Assembly (NCBI GenBank): GCA_029834535.1
Contig: JAQMWT010000544.1
Location: forward strand, 62,001 to 126,000
DNA: 64,000 nt
Origin: Chrysophaeum taylorii
Taxonomy: Eukaryota > Sar > Pelagophyceae > Pelagomonadales > Pelagomonadaceae
Direction of reading: 5' to 3'
This document shows, one piece after another, positions 49,801-60,361 of this stretch. How positions within the stretch are numbered: position 1 is the first letter of the stretch; each line of letters opens with the position of its first letter. The position numbers and the translations under genes are program-made. The notes under the pieces are model-generated. The model was not told the origin of the DNA. It saw nothing but the letters and a program-made list of their open reading frames with translations, and did no database searches.

Positions 49801-52115
49801 CCTTCAACAGCAGCAGCAGCAGCAGCAGCAGCGAATTCCCCCTCCTCTTCCTCCTCGGAGGGCCAGGCGGTAGCGGCCTCGGGGACGCACCTCCGCTCGA
49901 GCAAGCCGCGGAGAGCATCGCGGAGGAGCTTGCGCGCCGCTTTCGACACCGTCTTGTCGTCGTGCGCGAGGCCGCGGTCCAGCGCTGCCTCGAGCTGCGC
50001 GAGGGCGCGCGGGGCCGCGATGCGGGAGGGAGGCGACGCCCTGGTCGCGCCCGCGAGAAGCCGGAGGCCAAAGGCGAAACGAGAGGGAGTTCTCGCCGGA
50101 ACCGCCGCTTCTTCCCTCAGCTCGGCGACCAGATCATCCGCGCCGCCGCCCGCGACGCAGGCGGCGACCACGGAGGCGGCGTCCTTGGCCGAGGCGGCGC
50201 GCGGCGGCGCCGACCTGATCCACGCGGCCACCACCTCCTTGCACCTCGTCTTGGCTCGTCCGTCGAGACGCCAGAAGAGCCTCGTCGTCACCGACCTCAC
50301 GAGCTCGGCCGAGGCCGCGTCGCGCGCCGAGGCCACCACCCCGTTCTTCGACACCTTGTGCGCGGCGTCGCGGTGCTCGAGGGTGGCGAGGAGTCGTTCG
50401 AGGAAAAGCGGAGCCCACTCTTCCGCGAGCTCGGCCGCCTCCTCGTCGGTCGACCTCGAAAGAGAGGGCACCCACCGGAGCACCGAGTCGAAGAAGAGGA
50501 GGGCGCACCGGGTCTTCGCGTCGTCGGCGGCATCCACGGCCGCGAGGGCGGCCTTCATCATTTCCACCAACACCCCGGCCAGAGGCGGCCTGGTGGTTCG
50601 AGCCGCCTCCCCTTCTTTAGCGACGACGACGACGGCGGCGGCGGCGGCGGCAAAACAGTCGTCGTCCGCCGCCGCCGCCGACGAGGCGGAAGGGAAGCAG
50701 CCGTCGAAGAAAGCCGCGCGCTGGGAGCGGAGGGGATCGCGGAGAAATTCGTCCGAGTCGGGGTTGTCGGTCCAGAGGGAGCGGCGCACCAGGAGAGGTC
50801 GCGCGAGCGCGGCGAGGGCGCGCAGGGCCGCCGGCGCCTGGTGCGCCCAGACCGCGGCCTCGACGTCTAAAGCAGCCCCCAACGCCGGCACGCACACCTC
50901 GGCGACGAGGCGAGGGTGGACCCCACAGAGATCCCTGAGGGCCGCGATCGAGGCGGCCACCATCGCCGAGTGCCGCGAATAGAGGGCGTCGCGGGCGAGG
51001 GGAGCGAGCAGCGCTACGGCGTCCCTCGCCGTCTTCGGTCCGACGCCGTCTCCCTCGCGAAACCTCTCTTTCGCGACGCACGTCGCCAGTTCTCGCGACA
51101 GTTCGGCCAAAAGGAGACCGAGACGCGGGGTCCAGGGCCCCGCGTTGGAGGGGTGGAAGTAGGGCCGGAGCATCTTCGCGAGCCTCGAGAGTTTATCGAG
51201 ATGCTTTTCCGGATCAAAAGCCACCGCGCTCATCGAGAGCTTGGCCAACTTCCGAAGACACCTTTCCTGCGGCGCGTCTCCGCCAACAAACGCGAGCCAC
51301 CTGTACCGCGCGGGCCACGCGCGCCACGTCGACTCGAGGGCCCGCGCCCCGCCCACCGGCACCCCCGCCCGCCGGTAGGTCTCGGCGAACACCCGCGCCG
51401 TCGTCGCTTCCTCGAAAACGGCGGCCGCCAAAGACTTGCGCGCTCGACACAGCAGCGTCAGCCAGGTCGCGTCGGCCTCGACGCAGCACCCACCTCCCGT
51501 CCACCGCACCCACGACACCGCCCACTCCTTCGCAGCGTCCTCGTCGGGAACGGCACTGCTGCACGCGCGCAGCAGCCCGAGCGCGAAATTCGCGTCGTGA
51601 GACATGGGGCCTCCCGCGCGAATTATATCGCGCAGACTCAGCCACGCGACTCGCGACGACTCGGGCGTCGCGTACCTCCGTGCCTCGTCCACGAACCCGC
51701 ACAACGCGCGCCGCCGCGCGCTCACGCGCTCCGCAGACGCAAAGAACTTCCTCCCGGGATCCCGAAGAGCTTTAATCAAGTCGTTCGCGTCGCACGAATA
51801 ATGTAATCGCAGCTCGTCCCTCGTATTCGCCGGAACCTCCAACAACCGTCGCGCGGTCTCCAACAACTTCTCCGCGTTCGGGAGCCCCGCCTCGAGCCCC
51901 GCCGCGAAGCACGATCGTATCCAAGCGGCGCGCTCGCTCGTTGGGATACGATACTTGAGCTCCAGCAGACACTTCACCCCGGCGCAGGCGCGCCCGACCC
52001 CCGAAACACTCCCGGCCCCCGACGCTTCGGCGACCAAACCACGCACCTCCGCCACGCGTTTGCTTTCCTCCTCGACCCCGACATCGCGGTTCAGCCAGTG
52101 TACCTCCTGCTCCAT
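46869..52115 (-). CDS. ECM29: ECM29 proteasome adaptor/scaffold, HEAT-repeat protein
   Basis: 1748 residues from the ATG at 52115, in one uninterrupted frame; the upstream extension to 52325 has no ATG start and includes a (TTCC)n tract. The N-terminal third matches ECM29 in layout: MCLLELKYR-like and SCDANDLIKALRDP, then WVRWTGG. The rest is HEAT repeats, for example the closing ALVVLAQHSNAAA, VKATYAEFKRTHADTWDFIKPFFTQDQHDALADI, characteristic of the ECM29 C-terminus. Acidic and Ala-rich loops come from triplet repeats. ECM29 binds both the 19S and 20S proteasome, acts in quality control and tethers proteasomes to membranes. Length fits the family (about 1800). Convergent with the channel gene, 55 bp apart. 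Confidence 0.85.
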   Translation of the reverse strand: MEQEVHWLNRDVGVEEESKRVAEVRGLVAEASGAGSVSGVGRACAGVKCLLELKYRIPTSERAAWIRSCFAAGLEAGLPNAEKLLETARRLLEVPANTRDELRLHYSCDANDLIKALRDPGRKFFASAERVSARRRALCGFVDEARRYATPESSRVAWLSLRDIIRAGGPMSHDANFALGLLRACSSAVPDEDAAKEWAVSWVRWTGGGCCVEADATWLTLLCRARKSLAAAVFEEATTARVFAETYRRAGVPVGGARALESTWRAWPARYRWLAFVGGDAPQERCLRKLAKLSMSAVAFDPEKHLDKLSRLAKMLRPYFHPSNAGPWTPRLGLLLAELSRELATCVAKERFREGDGVGPKTARDAVALLAPLARDALYSRHSAMVAASIAALRDLCGVHPRLVAEVCVPALGAALDVEAAVWAHQAPAALRALAALARPLLVRRSLWTDNPDSDEFLRDPLRSQRAAFFDGCFPSASSAAAADDDCFAAAAAAVVVVAKEGEAARTTRPPLAGVLVEMMKAALAAVDAADDAKTRCALLFFDSVLRWVPSLSRSTDEEAAELAEEWAPLFLERLLATLEHRDAAHKVSKNGVVASARDAASAELVRSVTTRLFWRLDGRAKTRCKEVVAAWIRSAPPRAASAKDAASVVAACVAGGGADDLVAELREEAAVPARTPSRFAFGLRLLAGATRASPPSRIAAPRALAQLEAALDRGLAHDDKTVSKAARKLLRDALRGLLERRCVPEAATAWPSEEEEEGEFAAAAAAAAVEGVFEWIEPTEDAVAAAARLVDRFALAPLRQASSSSSSRTTAHERVRALRQLTHGARGACSALGDHHQDGGDDDDDGGGDHHLSSPLHAGFVARGLSRSAAIALLLNAMENEDAMDDPKVARSALKAARVLLALRRSVHAYRARASVAAIRARRRALGVDAATRELARLERRAEPRGRDDQIERAMVHSWARSLDAAHRDVRRISKSRSTAALYEKMLQKVLELATHFYADVRNAALDVLDACWPLYSWALKPRLGTAVSWLSPHKPAPVLLGAAGFLTSRAAVRKLTSDEKLSGALCEKAVDLDSTISCLPVDDRDEVADRLDAVVAAYAARHCRPPADAPTLARRALARAVDPASHWRHRFVAAFVATHAASAAVTSDLVPFVLENAAKSDDEPLPRLALAALMRWVASYEEKATTNNNADEDLLLFRAFFSDNEEEDSRLNGLVSALQREHRRERARDDDEATRASSPIVEALVREARHSEPWAVFPKSMAPYSSRGFRSRHARFIKRLVRLSGASPERLSRAADACIERALASERGAACAAAAEVWAGALRVQLRRGLETASFYPTIRKALRGSSPDHALCWADAVRYAGGGKAADALAASDLLRLLTRDWASLLSASSSSEGNWAQTAKALAVAPSVLYELSAPSSAALGLRLKPLLLDAVDHEYAAVRERIGQCLGALAGGAVPFGAVLGVEDLASLLRVVDRRRRETAFAWARHAARDGEFRVVAGLLACALDGLADPDEDHRALATATISAVMHAARGPPDASSLRALAEALAEARRHPKWRARAAVAAFLGAFAARHAFLLAPEDRAAATNALLRLASDDASEVRDAACASLAAIISASPTASLAETCLENATVLLPDNNNSKSNKNSGELRIGAVQALGASVLAFPYDVPPHVPRALVVLAQHSNAAAAAAASDSKRHHAAAVKDAVKATYAEFKRTHADTWDFIKPFFTQDQHDALADILTTGDYLV

Positions 52116-52494
52116 CCGCGGGCGTCGTGAAGAGAAAAACCTGAAGTAAAACCTTCGGGGATCAGTCGCCGACTTCTTCGTGCTTCTTGACGTGAGGGTT
52201 AAGGAAGGAAGGAAGGAAGGAAGGAAGGAAGGAACTACGTGGTTCTTTGATGTGACGGTTAAGGAACCACCAGAAAGTTCTTCCGCTGCGCCGAGCAACA
52301 ACCACTCGCTTTGCGGCCAGAGCACAGCGCTTTTTCATCGAGCTCAGCGTCGCTCGCAAGGCGCCGAGCCTCCAGCGCTCCTGTGTTTCCGTACGAAGCA
52401 CCGGCGGCGGCCGCCGAGGGAACAACAAGCTTCATCCGTCAACGCCCGCCTCTCCGTTTTCATCTCTTGTGCCGTAGATCTGCTTGAGAGAGAC
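52116..52494. other. Intergenic upstream of ECM29
   Basis: Contains (GGAA)n at about 52203-52232, flanked by GTGAGGGTTAAGG and GTGACGGTTAAGG, a near-direct repeat. No gene is seen. Confidence 0.4.
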
Positions 52495-54579
52495 ACTTGC
52501 CTAAAAAGGCAACATTCGCTTCTGAAAACCAAACTGGCCGACGAGTGCGTCCTTTGTCCAAGTGAGGGGAGCGCCGCCGCGATCGTTTCGGCATTTTTTC
52601 GCGCGCGGTGCCGATCGATCGATCACTGCTGCATTCGCCTCCTTGTAGTCCAGCCACCCCATTCGCGCTGCTTCAATCACTGCCGTCACAGTCTTGTCGT
52701 CGTGGAGACGACCGGGGGCGGATTTCCTTCCACCACTACCACCTCTGTCTGCTCCTTCGGCAGCGGCGGTGGCTCGGCGCTGACGCTTGCCGGCATGCGC
52801 AGCATCGGCCCGCTCTCGGAAGACGCTTGCCAAGGCCGCCGCTACGTTGTCGGTCGTCCCGACAGCACCTGCAAGACTGCGAACGCCGACGTCACCAATC
52901 GCAGGAATTCCGTCTCTCGAACCAACCATGTACGCGCCACAGAACTGATCAGAGAGGGTGCTCTGGATGTCGCTGAAGCGGATAGCCGGGGGTTCGCCGT
53001 GTGCGGTCTGGTCGGCGAGCTCGGTGGTGTCCATGGTCCAGCAGTCTCGAACTCCATGGTCGCCGTCGATTCGAGTTGCGTGCCGACGAGCACCTTGCCG
53101 TCGAGCGGCGACGCGTCCGATTGGAACGCATACACCTCACCCTCGCTGAGGCCGAGGGCCAAGAGGAGCTCGTGGAGACGTCCCATCCCGCTTCGCAGGT
53201 TGCGGACGAAACGCAAGGACGGGAACTCCATCTCCGCGGCGCGCTCTTGACGATCGATGCGATGACTTCAGAGACCTCGGACGGCGCGACGCGGGAACGC
53301 CAACAGACGCATACAGAGGTCTCGGACCCACGGAGGCAAGGCCTGGCCCTTTCGAGCACCGACGCCTGCCGGCAGGCATGGAACTCGAATTGTGGCGTCT
53401 CGCTTCTCGAGAGCTCGGCGACGCGCGCTCGTAGTCGATCGATCTCCTCGTCCCTCATCTTTAAGCTCGGCCTCGCCATTGTCGACCTCCAGGGCTAGGT
53501 GCTTCGCATCCCTGTCGGCGTAGCTGCGCTGGAGCTGGCGCATCTTTGCCTGGTCGCACTTTTTTTAGCCAGCTGCGCCTTGGTTCGCTCCGATGTCGCT
53601 GCCTGCCGCCGATTCGTTCACTGCTCGCTTCACTTCGGCGCGGGCGTCGGCCGCCGCCTGCTTCTCTTCAGCCCCGCCTGCAGAGTACGATACCGCTTCC
53701 CCGCCGCAGCCTCCTCGCGACGCTGGACCTTGAGTTGTTGCTCTCGACGGGCCGCCTCCTGAGCCTCGCCATCAGTTCGGGCAGCGACAGCTGCCGCAGC
53801 CTCCATGGCCTCGGCCTTCTCGGCCTCGAAGGCCTCTTCGGTTGCCACCATAATACGGCACGCTCGGCCGCGACGGCACGGTGTTGCTGGGACGCCCTTG
53901 CTGCCTCGAGCTGCAGGACCTTGAGCCGTTCCGCCACCAACTGCCTGTCCGCAACTCGGGCGACTGCGACTGCGATGGTGCTGGCTGCAGCGCAGGCGGC
54001 CGCCTGTGCGAAGCGGTCGATCGAGCGCGAAAGGCGATGGCGTTCTCCTTGGTCCGACGCTGCGCGGACGTCGCTCAAGCCCTGCCGTTGGAGACGCCCT
54101 CGACCGTGAGAGTGACCGAGCTCGTCGCCGCATCATAGTGGAGCCTCTGGACGGTAACCGCCGCAGCGTAGACTCTGACGCCCGTCGAAAGGTTGCCTAA
54201 CGCCTCGAATCAATCGCCGGGCCGGACGTCCGTCTCCAAGCCGCCGTCAACGCCGCCGAGATGCGTTTCTTGATCTCGAGCACAGGCAGGAGGTCGGCGT
54301 GCCATGGGCCAAAGTCATTGCGGCGGCGCATATTGCAGACGAAGAATTGAAGGGGCAGCTCGCCCTCGATGAAGAGCACTCGTTCCAGATCAATCGCCTT
54401 GCCCGGAGGACATCCTCCGGTAGCACAGCGACGCAGCAGCAACACTCTCCTTCGCGGAGGTTGGACCGGCGTACGCGCCGCTCGGCCGGTTTCATTGACC
54501 GATTCTGCGAGCCCACTGCCTCGGGGAGCTCGGTGACCGGATCAGGCAAGATCTGAACGGCCGCCGGGGCCGCAGCCAC
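52495..54579 (-). pseudogene. Degenerate minus-strand coding region, unknown
   Basis: Protein-like pieces follow one another in different minus frames. 54445-54197 has ERVLFIEGELPLQFFVCNMRRRNDFGPWHADLLPVLEIKKRI. It is followed by RVYAAAVTVQRLHYDAATSSVTLTVEGV. Next are coiled-coil pieces (54078-53268) with KMRQLQRSYADRDAKHLALEVD and MRDEEIDRLRARVAELSR. 53231-52842 has LRSGMGRLHELLLALGLSEGEVYAFQSDASPLDGKVLVGTQLEST, and 53034-52501 has KTVTAVIEAARMGWLDYKEANAAVID. The amphipathic patterns look like once-coding sequence broken by indels. No family is recognised, and chance frames in GC-rich DNA cannot be excluded. Confidence 0.35.
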
Positions 54580-54805
54580 GCGCTTCGGTCATCCCAACGG
54601 CTATAAAACGGCTTAAAAAAAGGCTCTCGTTTGCAAGTCGATTTTAGTAAGGGTTTCGCGCTCAGTGTCAGAAAATTATTAAAAACCCTTGGCAATTATT
54701 ACCAGAGGGAGGCGGCTTGATGTTTCTTCTCCGTCTGAATCTCGTGGCGTAGAACTCTCGAGGCGGCGAGCGGCGCTCGACCAGGCGAGGAGTGACGACG
54801 CTGGG

Positions 54806-57800
54806 ATGACCTCCACGAAGCCGCGATGGTTTCACCCCTGGAGCGACGAAGCGAGTTGGCAAGCACATGCTCGCAAGACGACAACTGGGCTCGACAATGA
54901 AACCTTCCTAACCTGGCTCGACGGCGCTGGTGCCGAAGCTGCCAACCTGTCGTTTGGTGGGGTGTGGAGCCGCTCGACGTTCGTGGCCTACTGGCTTCTC
55001 GGGGACGTCGGTCTCTTGCCGGGCGATCGCTCGATGCTCGTCGACGCTCCAGGGCAAGAGTTCTTCGTCGCCTTCGTCGCGTACCTTCGCGCCGGGGTCT
55101 TGGCCGTGACGAATTATCCTCCCGACCCTGCCAACCTTAAACCTCGTATGTACCACACGCGAAGCCAAGGTGGGCCTCGCCAACGGCGCCGTGCATCGAC
55201 TGCGCTTGACGACGAGCGTACGGAACGCGCGGCCCGAGATACGCTGGTACAACACGGATGGCCTAGGAGCGCAACCACTGCTCCATCGTCTGGCAAGCTC
55301 GCCCACCGAGTTAATACGCCGCGTCGCCACGTTCTCTCTTTTAAAGATGCTACCTCGGCTTCAGTTGAAGCGGGCATGCAACTGCCGGACAGACACTCGT
55401 CCAGGTCGCGCTCAGCTCCAGCTCGAGCTTAAACGAAGAGGCGAGTGAGTCACTTCTTGACGACCAGCACGATGTCGCGTGCGCGACGCCGGGTAGCGCT
55501 CGCAGTCACCAACAACAAACCACCAGCTTCCTCGACCAAGCCCCAAACGACTCGATCGCCTTCCTGCAATTCACCTCTAGTTCCACAGGGTGCGCCGCTT
55601 TAATTCAAAGCGCGATCTTCACATCTTGTCGCTTCACTCGCAGTCGAGACCCCAAGGGCGTCATGATTTCACATCGCAATATCTGGCACAACGTCAACAA
55701 AATCTTCTTGCTTGGCCAGCACAACATTCTCGGGAGTCGTCGGGTTGGCGAAGACGCCGTCGCTCGATTGCACGACATGGCGGAGCCATCGACACGGGTA
55801 GTTGCTATTAGCTGGGTACCGCAGTTTCACGATAGCGGCCTCATGCTCATGCTACTCGGCCCATTCCTTGCCGGCTGCTACCAGGGTCGACGACGCAAAC
55901 AGCATCTTCTTATCAAATCTTGATTCGCTGACTTCTTGGCTAATTCGGCGCAGGTTATCACATGGTCAACTTCTCGCCGCTCTCGTTCCTCGCCGACCCC
56001 GTGATCTGGCTGCGCGCAGTGACAAAGTATAGCGCCATCTGGACGACCTCGCCAGACTTTTGGTTACCGGCTGTGTACCAAGCGCGCTGTCGACGATGGC
56101 GGCGTCAGTGACATCAACCTGAGCAGCCTGGTGTCCTGCGTCGGCGGCGTTGGCCAGCGGTGCGTGCCGCATCTTTCCTTCGCGAATTCGCCGCCTGTGA
56201 AAACCCCATGTAGGTGCGTCCCGTCGCTCCTCCGCGAATTCGCCGCGTACTTCGCCGTTCACTGCAAGCTGCTGCCTGACGACGATGGCAGCCGAGGCAT
56301 CTTCGTGCCGAATTATGGCCTCGCCGAACACGTCGTGGCGACATGTGGCGAGAACGAAGGCCTCGTGATGTCCCGTCGACGACCCGATCTCGCTTCGTGT
56401 GGGTCGGACTTTCTCATCGACATCCGGATCGTCAATTTGGAGACCCGATGTATATCACGCCCGACGGCACTCCTGGTGAGCTAAGGTTGAGTTCGGACTC
56501 GGTCACCCAAGGTTACGTTACTGGGGCAAGCCGGAGATGAGTGACGAGACCTTCCGCGCCCGCCTCGATCCAGACGACGGCCGACAATACCTGAGGACCG
56601 GTGACGAAGCGTTCGTGGAGCGTGGCCGCCTCTTTATCTGCGGTCGCATAAAGGACTCGATCATTATCGGCGGCGAAAATTATTACAGCGATGATGTTGA
56701 ATTGGCTGCGACAGAGGCCATGGCTGACGCCGCCGCGAGACCGGGATGCATTGCCGCCTTTGCCCTCGACAGCACCGATGGCGAAAACGAGTACCTGTGC
56801 ATCGTTCTCGAGATCAGAGAACGCGTGCACACTGCCGAACGCGAGAATCTCGCATCGAAACTCAAGACGAGGGTTGCCAAGACTGTTGGTTTGAGATCGG
56901 ACCGCGTGGTGTTTCTAAGGCAGGAGACCATTTTAAGGACGACAAGCAGAGGGAAACTACGGCGCCGGGGGGCTATTCGAGACGCGATGGTGTCCGGCGA
57001 GCTCCAAGTCGTCTTCGATTAAAAAAATCCGACGCTTGGTATGCGACAGAGAGCGCCTATTTCCGTCGAGGATGTTGGCCATGACGCGGCAGAGGAGGAC
57101 GACGCAGGTGTCATGCAGCGGTTGAGGCGGCTTGTCAGCTCTGTCATTAGTTATACGGACCCTCCCATGGACTTGCTGGGCCGGTCAGCTGCGTATGAGG
57201 TGCGTAGAGACGCTCCAGCAGCACGAACCGATTCAACATTGAAATGGTCGGAGTGTTTGCTCGCAGAAACCGAGGCTCTCGGACGACCGCATGAGTTTTC
57301 TGACTTTCTGAGGGTCTGGAAAGTGCTTGACGGCCACTACGCACAATTCGAAGCTTCTACGTCAAAGCCAAAAACGCGATCAGCGACAGTACGAACCAGC
57401 GTTCATGTTTTCATAGAAGCATGTGAGACGGTTATATTACCGCGTGCCTCTACTATCTCAGCATGTGTTTGCGGGCTTGTCTGTTTGTGATAACACGCTG
57501 TTTGCAACTGTCTGTCGCTTTCCTCGAAGAAGGCATACAGCTACGCGAGCGCGTTGAGACTCGCGCGAAAAGCGTAGTACGTGTTCAACACGTGGGCTGA
57601 ACGTTGACCTCAGGTACGAACCTCTATCGCCAGCACCATCTGGGCTGCGGGCGACGTGCGCACGAAGATACGGTCGTCGCGAAGGTAGTGGTATCAAAAG
57701 ACGACATTGAGACGCGTCCGTATTTTTCGAGAAGAAGTGATTGCCCAACTGCCTTGCGAGCTCTACGTCCTCATCCTTCATCAAAACGGTGTGTGTGTCG

Positions 57801-60303
57801 TCATGTTTGTGCCGCACGCCTTAAGCTCACGGCCCCTGCTCGCGGCGCTCGATAGCTTCGATCACCTCGATACCAAGATGAATCTCGAGTCTTCGATGAA
57901 TGGTGTTTTGTTTTCGCGCGAGTTTCAAATGATGTCTCGACTCCAGCACACTGATAAGTTTGGTTGCTTCCGTTTTGTTTTTGTTGTCGGCGAGGGCCGA
58001 GATCGCAGAATGATTCGCTGCTGCAACCGGTGGGCAACAGATAACCGTTATTTCTGGTCCGCTGTCAACGTCGCGACCGACTTTCGACACCGGAGGACTT
58101 TGGTGAGCATCTAGTGGCGCAAGGCCTCGCCCTGCGCGTCTCGCGTTCAAATATCGGAGTCTGGGGTTTCTTTCTTATTATTGTAAAGTATGTGCATATG
58201 GGTGAAAATTTCTCGCTTCCACGTGAAAGTTCTATATCAGGTGCCAACTCTCGAATGCAATTGCCAATGCGAAGTACGGCTCGCAACATTGTTTTCAAGC
58301 GCGCACAAACGGATCCTCGAGAGGTATCAGATGTTGCAGAAAGCTGCGTTGAATCAGCAGCAGAGTGGTTCTCTCGGTCACGGGTGGCTAGACAAGATTC
58401 GGGATCGTGTGGCAAAGTCCGGTGATAAGAAGTCCGAAGGATATCACGTTGGAGTCGACAACACACCCCATTTTGTCGGCGGGCACTCCGGGAAGCACGC
58501 ACGACAACGCCGATATATCGACCATTACGCGGGTGGCTGATGCGGCAGCGCCGATCTATTTTTCTGGAGATCAAAGTGCGTCAAGAACAGCTTGAGTATG
58601 TAAAGCCACTCTTCTTCGCATACTTGCATCGATGGCAGAGGCCGACGTCGACGCGCAGACAACATCCGTCGCACATCTAGATCTGTCGTCACAAGACGCG
58701 GTGGTGGTGGTGCAGACAAACTTGCGGCATGAGTTATTAGCCTTGGATCGGGTTATTAGTTTGAACTTACTGATGGATCCAAGTTGCACAATTGCCGACT
58801 TGGCCAACAAGATGCTGTGCAGCATTGGGGAGAGATGAAAAAACGCGGCTCGCACAACTGGTGCCACTTCCCAACGGCATTAATCTCGGATCTACGAGGG
58901 GACTGCCGCTATGGGTCGTCGACATTGTTCAGGCGCTCTTGGTAATCGTCGTCGTAGTCTCGGTATCCGTCGCGCTCATTCCGGCGTATCACTTTGGGTG
59001 CTGGGTGCAGTGGCGTCACAAGTAGATAGGTTCGAAAAGCATCCTGGTTCGACGCGACAATGCTCATCAAGGTTGCCCGGACTGGCCGCGTCTACACTTA
59101 CGGGTTCTTGCTGCCGTTGGTTATCCCGCACTTCGTGGTGTCGCTCGCAGCGATCACCGTTCTTGCAAACTGGCTTGTGGTCGGTCGCTACAGAGTCGAC
59201 GTCTTCATCCACGTTACCCTGCTCATCAGCCTGTTCTGCTTGGCGACGGGTGCGGAGATCTCGGTCCGTGCGTCGGTCGAGGTGCTGCTGGGGGAGTTCG
59301 ACCTCTTCACAGTTGGGAAGCACGCGCGAGCGAGTGGTCCTTCCTTGTTATGCGCGCACGTTTGAGTCCGGCGGTCGCGCGCGCTTCGCGCGCGTCGTTA
59401 TCGAACCGCACTCGAGGGTCAAATCAGGGGACTGTTGTGATGCCGGGCTGCAAGCTCGAGCACGGTGCTCTTCTAGATCGCGGCCCTGCAACTATGTGTG
59501 GCCAAATAATGGTCTGGGATAGAGCGTATCAATCAAGCCCAGCGCAATTGGTGGGCGTCGCGAACGACGCGAGTCGCGACGTACCGTCGCCGATCGGCTG
59601 GCTCGTTTTCGAGCTTGCGAAACTTGAGATGCTGCTGCTCGTGTGCTGTCTCTACGGATCAGAGATCGTCTCAAACGTGCTGCACGTTTTGGGGCAGCTC
59701 GATTGGCACTCGTGGCGATTTCGATATCGCGAACTTGTATACTTCGCAAGTGGCTCTTTCTTGGCCACGTTAGTCTCCGAGGCAGGCGTTGGCATTGTGG
59801 TCGTGCTAAATGGCTGCTCATCGGGCGCTTGCGTCCAGGAGTAGTCCGCAAGTCCGAAGACTGGACGTGGCGTCTGCGGACGTGGTTCATCGAGTGGTTG
59901 TGGTATCGCGTCTCGTACGCGTTCGGCGGTTGTATTTTGTGGGAAAGAAGAAAATGGCTCGTTAAGTGAGGCATTGATTAAGGTAAAGGGCATGCGCGTG
60001 CATCCTACGGCGATCATGACAACTGTTTTCTTCTTTTCAGCGGTCGAAGCAGATTTGATCCAGGTCGGCGACAGTGTTCTTCCTAACGTAGTTCCGTGCA
60101 CTCCCGACGACACGATAAACGTCGCGCGTATGAGCGCGATGAGTACGCGCACTACTAAATTAAATCCGACTACTACAACAACGGATTTCGCGTCCGCGAT
60201 TCTGGTGGACGCGTCCAAGCGTGGCGACCCCCCGTTGTGCGCACTCCCGCGCTCCTGCTCATCGGGCCGGCCCATCCCATCATCGTTCTTGTGGCCTACT
60301 GTA
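54806..60303 (+). pseudogene. Fatty-acyl-AMP ligase - ACP - membrane hexapeptide synthetase, copy 2, disrupted and truncated
   Basis: A paralogue of the locus at 39348 with the same order. ATG 54806 opens RWFHPWSDEASWQAHARKT...ENETFLTWLDGAG-type sequence. The FAAL C-terminal half is intact in 56537-57022 (YLRTGDEAF, GRIKDSIIIGGENYYSDD, ILRTTSRGKLRRRGAIRD). The ACP is at about 58640-58840 (VAHLDLSSQDAV). Membrane and beta-helix parts follow to about 60303, where homology stops before the last third of the terminal domain. Damage includes a frame change after PANL (about 55140), a stop TAA at 57020-57022 where copy 1 reads DSNPTLG, and many later indels. It keeps Trp (EDWTWRLRTW) where copy 1 has a stop. 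A probable intron lies at about 55890-55953. Confidence 0.75.
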
Positions 60304-60361
60304 CTTGTAGTAAATGAAGTTGTTGTGGTAAAAAAAGGTGCGATCGATCGTCTTGAAGAAG

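Noticed and set aside
49011-50982. Long plus-strand frames (444-619 codons) within ECM29
   Set aside because: Antisense shadows of the intact 1748-residue ECM29 frame, with Arg/Ala-rich composition and no domains.
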